This document shows, in pieces, positions 1 to 6,932 of a DNA stretch of 10,930 nt (position 1 is the first letter of the stretch; each line of letters opens with the position of its first letter). Both the position numbers and the translations under genes were made by a program. Origin of the DNA: Ramicandelaber brevisporus. Lineage: Eukaryota > Kickxellomycota > Ramicandelaberales > Ramicandelaberaceae. Location: assembly GCA_025201865.1 (NCBI GenBank), contig MU602745.1:44155-55084 (forward strand), in the 5' to 3' direction. The notes beneath the pieces are model-generated. The model did not search any database and was not told the DNA's origin. It saw nothing but the letters and a program-made list of their open reading frames with translations.

Positions 1-234
1 TACAATGCCGAGGAGCGCCGCTGGCAGCTGATCCGGCGCGGCCGCTATGTCGAGTTCAACCTGGTGCACGATCGCGGCACCAAGTTTGGATTGTACACCC
101 CAGGTGCGCGCATTGAGAGCGTGCTCGTGTCGATGCCGCTATCTTCACGCTGGGAATACAAGCAGGCGCCAATTCCAGGTACACCGGAAGCTGAGCTCAT
201 CGATGTTCTGCAAAAGCCGCGCGATTGGGTTTAA
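1..234 (+). CDS. HEM13: Coproporphyrinogen III oxidase, C-terminal part (5' end outside window)
   Basis: This is the last 77 codons of an oxygen-dependent coproporphyrinogen III oxidase, which oxidatively decarboxylates coproporphyrinogen III to protoporphyrinogen IX in haem synthesis. The frame is open from base 1 and ends at TAA 232-234. Visible family hallmarks are RGRYVEFNL (residues 13-21 of the fragment), then [13 protein letters not shown] and [17 protein letters not shown], then the closing KPRDWV. This is the family's usual C-terminus, so the 3' end is complete. The Asp-Arg of HDRGTK aligns, by my own count, with human Asp400/Arg401, and the following Lys with the human Lys404 position. 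No intron is seen. The segment is more GC-rich than the neighbouring EPL1 gene. It converges on EPL1, with 263 bases between the two possible stop codons. The start and any targeting peptide cannot be judged. Confidence 0.95.
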   Translation, partial: YNAEERRWQLIRRGRYVEFNLVHDRGTKFGLYTPGARIESVLVSMPLSSRWEYKQAPIPGTPEAELIDVLQKPRDWV

Positions 235-497
235 GACATCTCAATGATGAATGCGTATTACCTTTATTTTTTTGTCTTTTTCAATGATTCCTCACATTTA
301 TCCAACATATCGAGCAATTTACAGATAAGATTACAATATTAAAAGGCCAAGTAAAAACAAGCGTATGATGGAACATAATCGGAGAACATGAGACAAAACG
401 GAGGAAAGATAGAGGGTGTGACATCAGGGGAGGAGTGGGACAAATGTGGGCATTGATAAGATGAGGTAATCATTAGGAGAGAGGGGGAGTGTGTGGG
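235..497. other. Convergent intergenic region with candidate poly(A) signals for both genes
   Basis: This 263-base AT-rich gap lies between the oxidase stop and the most distal EPL1 stop. Two poly(A)-like hexamers are visible. AATAAA lies on the - strand (TTTATT at 263-268) and would suit EPL1. ATTAAA lies on the + strand at 338-343 and would suit the oxidase. If both are used, the two 3' UTRs overlap by roughly 100 bases. Hexamers of this kind are common in AT-rich DNA, so the assignment is weak. I see no RNA gene or coding potential here. Confidence 0.4.
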
Positions 498-965
498 TTA
501 ATGGCCAATTGCGCCAGATTTTGGGGACATTGCAGATGTAGCGGCGGCGGCGGCCGCCGCAGCAGCATTAATAGCAGCCTGTAACTGATTAGGCTGTTGT
601 TGTTGCTGCTGCTGCTGCTGAGGTTGCTGTGATTGTGTTTGCTGAAGTTGAAGGTGTTGTAGCTGTTGAAGCTGGATTTGCTGTAGTTGCTGAGGCGATA
701 GTCTCTGCTGAGCCGCAGCAATTTGTAAAGGTGAGCTTGCTGCAGCTGCATTGACATTCTGATTTTGATTTTGCATTTGAGCCAACAATTGCTGAATTTG
801 AGCCTGCTGTTGTTGCTGGCGTTGTTGCTGCTGAAGTAAATTTAATATTGCAACTTGCTGTGGATTTTGTGCAGCCTGCTCTCCAATCTCAATTCCATTC
901 TGCTGCTGTTGCTGCTGCTGTTGCTGCTGTGCACCGAGTGCTTGACGCAATGCAAGATACTGCAA
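498..965 (-). other. EPL1: Probable true EPL1 C-terminal tail, out of frame with the upstream gene in this sequence
   Basis: This is an open segment of about 155 codons directly after the 44-bp array, in a different frame from the main EPL1 reading. It begins LQYLALRQALGAQQQ and is rich in Gln, with short Ala runs (poly-Ala near 541-565). It closes with MSPKSGAIGH and TAA at 498-500. There is no ATG at its beginning, so it is not a separate gene. The run just before the array (CAA CAA CAG) and just after it (CAA CAA CAG TTA TTG CAG) read as the same Gln frame if the array length is a multiple of three units. The composition matches the Gln-rich region upstream of the array, which supports its being the authentic tail. 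Low complexity makes other frames open here too, so this is inference. Confidence 0.65.
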
Positions 966-3900
966 TAACTGTTGTTGCTGTTGTTGTTGTTGTTGTTTGT
1001 TTGTTTTGATAACTGTTGTTGCTGTTGTTGTTGTTGTTGTTTGTTTGTTTTGATAACTGTTGTTGCTGTTGTTGTTGTTGTTGTTTGTTTGTTTTGATAA
1101 CTGTTGTTGCTGTTGTTGTTGTTGTTGTTTGTTTGTTTTGATAACTGTTGTTGCTGTTGTTGTTGTTGTTGTTTGTTTGTTTTGATAACTGTTGTTGCTG
1201 TTGTTGTTGTTGTTGTTTGTTTGTTTTGATAACTGTTGTTGCTGTTGTTGTTGTTGTTGTTTGTTTGTTTTGATAACTGTTGTTGCTGTTGTTGTTGTTG
1301 TTGTTTGTTTGTTTTGATAACTGTTGTTGCTGTTGTTGTTGTTGTTGTTTGTTTGTTTTGATAACTGTTGTTGCTGTTGTTGTTGTTGTTGTTTGTTTGT
1401 TTTGATAACTGTTGTTGCTGTTGTTGTTGCTGCTGGGCTTGCTGTTGGGCAGCCTGCTGTTGCTGGATAATTTGCTGTTGAATTAGAGCCTGTCTATACA
1501 ACATCTGCTGGTTCTGCGCTTGTTGAACAGGTGTTGCATTGGCATTGGCAGCTGCATGCTGTTGAAGTGCTTGTAATTGCTGAAGTTGCTGTAATTGATA
1601 CTGGGTGCTGAGCATTGCAGTCTGTGCTGGCGATGGTGTTTGTAGCGCTGCACTTACTTGTTGAGCTTGCTGCAATTGTTGCTGTTGCTGCTGCTGTTGT
1701 TGTTGTTGACCGTGAGGTTGTGCGAGAGGTGATCTATTCGCCATTGCAGCCGCAGCCGCAGCCGCAGCAGCAGCCTGGATTGCTGTATTGACATCAGTTC
1801 CAGCTGTTGGCTGCAAGAGTGGAGTTGGCGAACGTCCAAATAGGCTGCCAGCAGCTGCAGTGTTGCCCAAGGCAGATGAGGGCATATTGACAACTGAGCC
1901 AGCAGGAGACGGTGCACCAATGGCAGATGATGACGCCACATCTCCGATTGCGCCGACTGAAGGTGTGGCATTTGTCGATCCATTCAACAGTGAGCGTCTT
2001 TGTTGTTGCTGAGCCAGTGCATCTGTGATTGCAGGAGAGAGCACAATGTGCGGGATTCCATTAGGGGTGCGTGGAGGCGAGCCTGCAAATGCACTTGAAC
2101 CACTGCTGCCCTGTGGTTTGTGAGTGTTTGATGCAACTGATCCGAGAGCAGTTGCGGCAGGTGTGCCTGGAATTGTAGCCAGCTGTTGCTGAAGAGGAGA
2201 TTGCATCGCTTGAGCTCCATTGGGATTAACCGCAGCAAGAGCCTGACTACTGCCAGCGGACACTAGCTGAGGCTGTTCTTGTTGATGAACTGACAGTTGC
2301 TGTTGGTGGAGTTGTTGGTGGAGTTGTTGTTGTTGTTGTGGTTGAATGGGCTGGATTGTTGATTGAACTATGCTATTGCGGGTGTTTGACATTGATTGCT
2401 GATTAAGTTGAGTTATTTTTGGAGGGTTTCTGGCGACATTTTCCAATGCTGAATCAATGGCCAATCTCGCAGGCTTCAATGCACGCAAACACTCTGAGCG
2501 CTTGGCTTGAGTTAATTGGCACTGTGGCGTCACTGTTGAGCTATTTTGCTTCCTTAGCTGGCCGTGATCAGGTGAAATTAATCTGCCAATACGAGATAGC
2601 ATAAATCTAGAGTGATGATCAGACAATGGATTCACACCAATCTGTATATTTTTGTCCGATATAACTGCCTCTGAAAACATGTTTGTGCTTGAAGTAGGAT
2701 CTCCAAATGGTTTATTGGCATTGATTCCCATTTGTATTGGAGTTCCAGTAGTTAATCCAACTGCAACTGGAACATTAACTTGAATGTCTGGAAGCTTCCT
2801 TAATCCAAATCCATTTCCCCATCCAAATCTACTTGCTCGCATATATTCATTCCATTCCTGTTCCAAATCAACAGCACCAACAACACCACTACCAACACCA
2901 CTGCCACTTCCAGTGCTTACACTCTTATCGAGACGCTCAGTCGGCCATCGACGTCTATCGAGTAAGAGTCTGCCTCCTCTGCCTGTTCTCCATCTCCACA
3001 ATACTGGGTTCTTTCCAATCAGACTGCTATCGACATATGTTGCTCTCTTCTTTTGTTGCTGTTGATGGGAGTAATGATGATTATTACTGTTATGGGCATC
3101 TGTTAGTCTTCGTTGTTTATTAGTGCCATTATTACTATAAACATTACTGTTGTTATTATTATTCAACTCAGATGAAGTGCGAGCATGTCTCTTATTTGAA
3201 TACTTGCCACTGGTCGATTGTGTCATTTCATAATCACTTTCATCAGAGTGTGTTGGACTTGATGGCGGAGAAGGCGGTGCAAACAGCGAGCGAGTCAATG
3301 GGCCATTGTCAATATTCTCATTTCGTCCAGCTCTATTCGAGCCATCACCGCCACCGCCACTGCCACCATTGCCTCTGCCACTGCCGGACACTGTAGAAGA
3401 AGCCACGCATTTATTCACATTAACAGAGTCGACATCCATGTCATTATCTGATTGGTCAGCTTCTCCATTCTGCTCAGATAGATTGGATGACGCTGGACTA
3501 GCAAGACGCGCTCGTGGAGGAGGAGAAGATCCATTAGTCATTCCAGCCTCTCTCATCTCCACGTTGCTACTACCAGTGCTACTACTGCTACTGTTAGTAT
3601 GCATACCACTTGCATCAGAGTAAGAGCCATTTACAGCATCCAATCTATAGTGAGGCACATATGACACCGGCTGCAATGCACGCACATGAATAGATGAGAT
3701 GCGAGGATCAGCAGTGTACTCTGCAGTGCTGTGACTATTAATAGTACTATTGATATTACTACTACCACTGTCAGATGGCAGATTGATTCCACCTCTTCTA
3801 AAGAATCGATCGGCAGTATCAACAGCAAATGGATCAAATGGCTTACCAGTTAAATCAACATATCCATTAGTAATTAGCCATGTCTTACGTGCATCAATCT

Positions 3901-5875
3901 GCTTATTAATGTTGTTATTGCTGGCTGATAGACTATTCTCTCCCACTTGATACTGCGAAATACGCCACAAATACTCAGGTACATTGGGCAGTGGTGGCTG
4001 TCCAATATGTGGACGCAGCGGCCCCTGTGCAAGTGCCTGTGCTTGTGCTTGTGCTGCAGTGAGCGGTTGTCCACTGCTACTGCCAGGCACTGTGGTTTTA
4101 GCATCACCTGGCTGCTGCTGTTCCTTTTCAGCCTGCTGTTGTTGAGCTTGTTGCTGAGCTTGTTGTTGCTGCTGTTGCTGTTGCTGCTTGAGTCTGCGTA
4201 ATGGAATTGTAATTTTACGCGAGCCTTGGGTTCCTTCAGTCAGAGTTCCATCTGCACCAATCACCATTGAGGCAGTTGCAGTTGAATCATCCAAATCCAT
4301 TGAATCGCTATCACCAAATCTTCTTCTGGGTACAAACAATTGCTCAGCATCTGGTCTGACTGGCTCATTGCTTATTCCTGCATTACGTCGGCCCAGTAAC
4401 AACTGTATTTTACTATCAAAAGCTGACTGATCAGTGTTAATTTCATGTAAATTGTAATAGTATCTGAGAGAAGACAGAGCAACCAACTGCTGAACCATTT
4501 TCATTTCACGATGCAATTTGTTAATAGTGTGGATGGAGGACGTATCTTGTCTTCTGGCTCTTCTCAATGGTCGAATGTCTCGTCTTCTAAAACACACATA
4601 TGGATCACTGTCTGCATTAATTCCATCATTCGACCTCAGCATTGGCATAATTGGTGGGAAGGCTGCGACTGTATTCTCCACAGCGGCTGCGACATTCTTT
4701 GGAGTTGATGCACCCCGTGTTGATAGCTCTGCCACTCTCCTGGGCAATGCGGATGGCCCAGGCGTTGTGCTGGACACTGCCTGCCGTCCATGGCCTGCTT
4801 TAGCTGGAGTGGATGATGACTGCTGGCTGCCTTTGATAGGTGCGATGGATGCAGTTAACTCTGAAATCTGATCTCTTTTGAAGTGATCGCATCTTCTACT
4901 TTTCCAATGAGTGAATACAATTTCAACAACCTCAGAATCCTTGAATGATGTTCCACGTATGTTTAATCTTTCCTGCAATTCCTTCAAATCTGGAATATCT
5001 GATTCATTTCTGAATATCATTTCCTTTGTGACTTCTTCCAACTCATTCATTCCTTCTTCAAATTCATCTTCTGTAATTATTCTTTCATTATTTTTAGCAT
5101 TACTGTTATAGTCAACCAGCCATTCTTCATCCTCTTCATCCATAAAGTATCCCATTGATCCAGTCTCTGCTATGGTTTTAGTGAAATGCAAATAGGCTCT
5201 CGGCCGTTGATATTTATTCTCTGACGCTGACTCATCACCCGGAACAGCTGATACCGATGCTGATGCTAACTCTGGAATTGTGCTCAGCTGTCTTCCATTT
5301 TGTGATGACTGCGATGACTGTGATGGTTTCGGTGTGGCTGATGTTGATGCTGTTGATGATGCTGCTGCAGCAGCTGTTGTTGTTGTTGATGGTGACGAAG
5401 AAGAGATGATGGCTTTGCGTCTCAACTCAGTAGTAGACAGCCTAACTGAATATAACTTGGCATAGTTCTCAACCAATTTTGATGCATCTGGCGTTGGAAT
5501 GTGTGCGATTGGAACCTGCTTCCCTTTATCTCCCTTCGCTCCTGCTGGGCCATCATTCCCCGATGAGCCATTGGCATCACCGGCAACAGTGACACCAGTT
5601 GACAGCGCAATAGCCTGGGCAGAGATGGCAGCTTGCAAGTGATGCTCCTCCTCATCTTCCTTCTCCACACCAGTCTCAACCAATGGAACAGCTGACTGTA
5701 GCATGGCAAATGCCGCATCATCAATGCCTGGCATGTCAGATTGGCGATACACCATCAGGTGCTTCTTGTTATCCAGCTTGCGTGATCTCACCTTGACTGC
5801 GGCTGCTGCTGCTGATACTGCTCCGCCACGGTGGTCAGCGCCACCATAGTGGGAACCTGAGTGGTGTCCGCTCAT
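842..5875 (-). CDS. EPL1: Enhancer of polycomb / Epl1-like NuA4 subunit, as readable in the sequence given
   Basis: This is a 1677-codon intronless frame starting at ATG 5875. Epl1/E(Pc) proteins scaffold the nuclear NuA4/TIP60 histone H4/H2A acetyltransferase. The EPcA region is clear: VRSRKLDNKKHLMVYRQSD (about residue 29), TGVEKEDEEEHHLQAAI (68-84), HIPTPDASKLVENYAKLY (125-142), MDEEDEEWLVDYN (245-257) and FTHWKSRRCDHFKRDQ (321-336). It is interrupted by a Ser/Thr/Ala-rich insert (about 157-225). DPYVCFRRRDIRPLRRARRQ (424-443) and a helix with LHREMKMVQQL follow. WRWRTGRGGRLLLDRRR (near 960) recalls a basic motif of fungal Epl1. The rest is Gln/Asn/Ala/Ser-rich. From about residue 1482 the frame crosses a 44-bp array and leaves the Gln frame, so the last ~40 residues (SYCSILHCVKHS...) look like an out-of-frame tail. 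The intended C-terminus is probably the segment at 498-965. At this length it is about twice yeast Epl1 and closer to animal E(Pc). Confidence 0.93.
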   Translation of the reverse strand: MSGHHSGSHYGGADHRGGAVSAAAAAVKVRSRKLDNKKHLMVYRQSDMPGIDDAAFAMLQSAVPLVETGVEKEDEEEHHLQAAISAQAIALSTGVTVAGDANGSSGNDGPAGAKGDKGKQVPIAHIPTPDASKLVENYAKLYSVRLSTTELRRKAIISSSSPSTTTTAAAAASSTASTSATPKPSQSSQSSQNGRQLSTIPELASASVSAVPGDESASENKYQRPRAYLHFTKTIAETGSMGYFMDEEDEEWLVDYNSNAKNNERIITEDEFEEGMNELEEVTKEMIFRNESDIPDLKELQERLNIRGTSFKDSEVVEIVFTHWKSRRCDHFKRDQISELTASIAPIKGSQQSSSTPAKAGHGRQAVSSTTPGPSALPRRVAELSTRGASTPKNVAAAVENTVAAFPPIMPMLRSNDGINADSDPYVCFRRRDIRPLRRARRQDTSSIHTINKLHREMKMVQQLVALSSLRYYYNLHEINTDQSAFDSKIQLLLGRRNAGISNEPVRPDAEQLFVPRRRFGDSDSMDLDDSTATASMVIGADGTLTEGTQGSRKITIPLRRLKQQQQQQQQQAQQQAQQQQAEKEQQQPGDAKTTVPGSSSGQPLTAAQAQAQALAQGPLRPHIGQPPLPNVPEYLWRISQYQVGENSLSASNNNINKQIDARKTWLITNGYVDLTGKPFDPFAVDTADRFFRRGGINLPSDSGSSNINSTINSHSTAEYTADPRISSIHVRALQPVSYVPHYRLDAVNGSYSDASGMHTNSSSSSTGSSNVEMREAGMTNGSSPPPRARLASPASSNLSEQNGEADQSDNDMDVDSVNVNKCVASSTVSGSGRGNGGSGGGGDGSNRAGRNENIDNGPLTRSLFAPPSPPSSPTHSDESDYEMTQSTSGKYSNKRHARTSSELNNNNNSNVYSNNGTNKQRRLTDAHNSNNHHYSHQQQQKKRATYVDSSLIGKNPVLWRWRTGRGGRLLLDRRRWPTERLDKSVSTGSGSGVGSGVVGAVDLEQEWNEYMRASRFGWGNGFGLRKLPDIQVNVPVAVGLTTGTPIQMGINANKPFGDPTSSTNMFSEAVISDKNIQIGVNPLSDHHSRFMLSRIGRLISPDHGQLRKQNSSTVTPQCQLTQAKRSECLRALKPARLAIDSALENVARNPPKITQLNQQSMSNTRNSIVQSTIQPIQPQQQQQLHQQLHQQQLSVHQQEQPQLVSAGSSQALAAVNPNGAQAMQSPLQQQLATIPGTPAATALGSVASNTHKPQGSSGSSAFAGSPPRTPNGIPHIVLSPAITDALAQQQQRRSLLNGSTNATPSVGAIGDVASSSAIGAPSPAGSVVNMPSSALGNTAAAGSLFGRSPTPLLQPTAGTDVNTAIQAAAAAAAAAAMANRSPLAQPHGQQQQQQQQQQQLQQAQQVSAALQTPSPAQTAMLSTQYQLQQLQQLQALQQHAAANANATPVQQAQNQQMLYRQALIQQQIIQQQQAAQQQAQQQQQQQQQLSKQTNNNNNNSNNSYQNKQTTTTTTATTVIKTNKQQQQQQQQQLSKQTNNNNNNSNNSYQNKQTTTTTTATTVIKTNKQQQQQQQQQLSKQTNNNNNNSNNSYQNKQTTTTTTATTVIKTNKQQQQQQQQQLSKQTNNNNNNSNNSYCSILHCVKHSVHSSNSSSNSSRMELRLESRLHKIHSKLQY
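967..1429 (-). repeat. Perfect 44-bp tandem array inside EPL1, 10 full units plus a 23-base partial unit
   Basis: On the + strand each unit starts AACTGTTGTTGCTG, continues with TTG repeats and ends TTTGTTTGTTTTGAT. Unit starts fall at 967, 1011, 1055, 1099, 1143, 1187, 1231, 1275, 1319, 1363 and 1407, and the last copy breaks at 1430. I see no base difference between full copies. On the coding (-) strand the unit lacks stop codons in all three frames. Because 44 = 3x14+2, each copy shifts the frame. The protein reads in turn a Gln frame (QQQLSKQT), an Asn frame (NNNSNNSYQNKQ) and a Thr frame (TTTATTVIKTNK), a super-repeat of 44 residues per 132 bases. On the + strand, TGATAA gives stops. Perfect identity points to recent expansion or homogenisation, or to an assembly effect. 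Confidence 0.97.
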
Positions 5876-5922
5876 TTGTTGCCACCGCTTGCTGCTGTCA
5901 CAGACGACGAAAGCAACTTGTC

Positions 5923-6027
5923 ACAAACAAACAAGCTAGCTAATAAACAAGCTAATAAACAAGCTAATAGACAAGCAAGCTAGTAAACAAACAAATGGAC
6001 AAACAAATGGACAAACAAATAAACAAC
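5923..6027. repeat. Degenerate 12-bp tandem repeat in the EPL1 leader region
   Basis: This is a run of related units of mostly 12 bases (AAACAAGCTAAT and variants), grading into ACAAACAAATGG twice and then AAACAACC. Two units are lengthened to 16 by an extra AGCT or AAGC step. It lies 48 to 152 bases upstream of the EPL1 start, so it is probably 5' UTR or core promoter. On the mRNA strand it is U-rich and contains TAG triplets, so it does not extend the coding region. I see no known regulatory motif in it. Confidence 0.8.
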
Positions 6028-6277
6028 CAATGGATTTGTTGTGTGGTTTGCAATGTACCTGTAAGGGTGCATCAAATTGAATCATTGGGGAAAGAGAGCA
6101 TTGTCAGTGTAATTGCATTAGCTCATGGTTACATAAAATACACAAATACAAGAACAAACATAAGCACAAGTCATAAACACACTCATGCAATGAGAGATGG
6201 ATATCCGTGTCACTGTGAATGAAAAAAGAAAAAGAAAATGAATGAGATGCATGGTTGGATCACACTGTCACAATGCT

Positions 6278-6305
6278 CATTCATTCATTCATTCATTCAT
6301 TCATT
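6278..6305. repeat. (CATT)7 microsatellite
   Basis: Seven uninterrupted CATT units lie in the non-coding region upstream of EPL1, inside the candidate 5'UTR intron. A short open frame through it reads repeated HSFI, but I regard that as chance. A related GAAT run lies near 10617-10629. Confidence 0.95.
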
Positions 6306-6357
6306 ATCGGAGCGTCAGCATCATTGCTCCAGTCGGAAGATAAAGCAATGAGAGAGC

Positions 6358-6393
6358 GAAAAGAGGAAGAAAGAAAGAAGGAAGAAAAAAAAA
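6358..6393 (-). promoter_or_regulatory. 36-base pyrimidine tract on the EPL1 strand (uninterrupted purines on +)
   Basis: The + strand has 36 consecutive purines, so the EPL1 strand has a T/C tract about 480 bases upstream of its ATG. Pyrimidine-rich tracts are common in fungal promoters and near 3' splice sites. This one falls inside the candidate 5'UTR intron, but about 300 bases from its acceptor, so it is not that acceptor's polypyrimidine tract. Function is inferred only from composition. Confidence 0.35.
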
Positions 6394-6428
6394 TTGGGTG
6401 GAAAGACGCTCGTTTTTTTTTTTGCAGT

Positions 6429-6452
6429 GTCGGGTGACACGTAACACCCGAC
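6429..6452. repeat. 8-bp inverted repeat (hairpin) with 8-base loop
   Basis: GTCGGGTG (6429-6436) and CACCCGAC (6445-6452) are perfect reverse complements around the loop ACACGTAA. It sits beside an 11-base T run (6413-6423, + strand) in the region upstream of EPL1, within the candidate intron. It is a GC-rich element in AT-rich DNA and could be a protein-binding palindrome or an RNA hairpin. I recognise no named site. Confidence 0.6.
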
Positions 6453-6484
6453 TGGGTGGGAGTGGAAACAATAGGGACACATAC

Positions 6485-6932
6485 CTTTTGGAACTCTGAT
6501 GAGGTTCGATCGAGAGGAATAACAAGGTGCTGTTGTAAGGGATATGTGCTGTTCAGGTCGAGTCTTATATGGTTCACAAGTTGCTTGGCCCTCTAACCTG
6601 CAAACAGCGTCCGAAACAGGCGGTTGATGTTGGTGGGTATAGTGAGCTTGATGATGTTGTACTGTCGCTCGGTCGAAGCGTTTCGAAACAAAAACAGACG
6701 GAAATTTTTGGGGGTCAGATTTGCACTCCAGCGAGTCAGCACAGAGAAAAAGAAAAAGGAATAAAAAAAAACAATGCTAGAATCAGCATCCCGCGCTCTG
6801 ATTGGACCGAAAATCTAAGTAAATAAAGTAAATACTAACAACAGCAACAACAGCAATAACAACAATAACAACAAAGATGGTAATAAGAAAGAGTGCAAAT
6901 AACATCTAGTATCATCAAACAGCACATTGCAT
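6485..6932. other. Intergenic region between the orphan gene's stop and the EPL1 leader
   Basis: This stretch of about 450 bases should hold the 3' UTR of the orphan gene and the EPL1 promoter, both read on the - strand. Visible content: an interrupted AAC/AGC-type trinucleotide run on the + strand (about 6836-6873) just past the orphan stop, an A-rich stretch near 6745-6772, and the palindrome CGATCG near 6507-6512. I find no clear poly(A) hexamer for the orphan gene on its strand. Short open frames here have no protein-like composition. No tRNA or other RNA gene is apparent. Confidence 0.5.

Larger units (their letters stand above)
6059..6484 (-). other. Candidate 5'UTR intron of EPL1 (426 bases)
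   Basis: On the EPL1 strand, a consensus-like fungal donor AAAAG|GTATGT lies at 6484-6479. An acceptor CCTTACAG ends at 6059. Between them are a branch-like CTGAC some 45 bases before the acceptor and a long T/C-rich stretch. Removing it would join a leader exon to the sequence before ATG 5875. The alternative acceptor GTGACAG, ending near 5894, is also usable by sequence. No upstream ATG continues in frame through either splice, so the coding start would not change. No RNA evidence is available, and the frame is not constrained by coding here, so this is only a motif-based suggestion. Confidence 0.3.

Noticed and set aside
473-757. Alternative - strand frame rich in Ser/Asn/Leu near the EPL1 3' end
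   Set aside because: It is a frame-shifted reading of the Gln-codon repeats. The Gln/Ala frame ending at 498 has the more coherent composition.
967-1429. Array resembling a CRISPR at first sight because of perfect repeats
   Set aside because: There are no spacers: the 44-bp units are directly contiguous, low in complexity and coding, in a eukaryotic gene.
2784-3123. Open frames on the + strand opposite EPL1
   Set aside because: They are shadows of the EPL1 coding strand, with low-complexity His/Pro/Leu/Cys composition and no recognisable motif.
5995-6222. Small + strand frame in the EPL1 leader beginning MDKQMDKQ
   Set aside because: It starts inside the 12-bp repeat, has no protein-like features and lies antisense to the probable EPL1 leader.
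6413-6452. T run beside a hairpin resembling a rho-independent terminator
   Set aside because: The window is eukaryotic, and the order (T run before the hairpin on +, A run after it on -) is wrong for such a terminator.
6500-6520. GGTTCGAT motif resembling a tRNA B box
   Set aside because: The rest of the consensus, an A box and a cloverleaf are absent.
6293-6577. Possible upstream coding exon of EPL1 on the - strand
   Set aside because: The frame begins at GTG rather than ATG, and splicing at the candidate donor does not join it in frame to the ATG at 5875.
6569-6826. 85-codon + strand frame between the orphan gene and EPL1
   Set aside because: No motif or domain, a Lys/Gln-rich end from A-rich DNA, and no supporting context.
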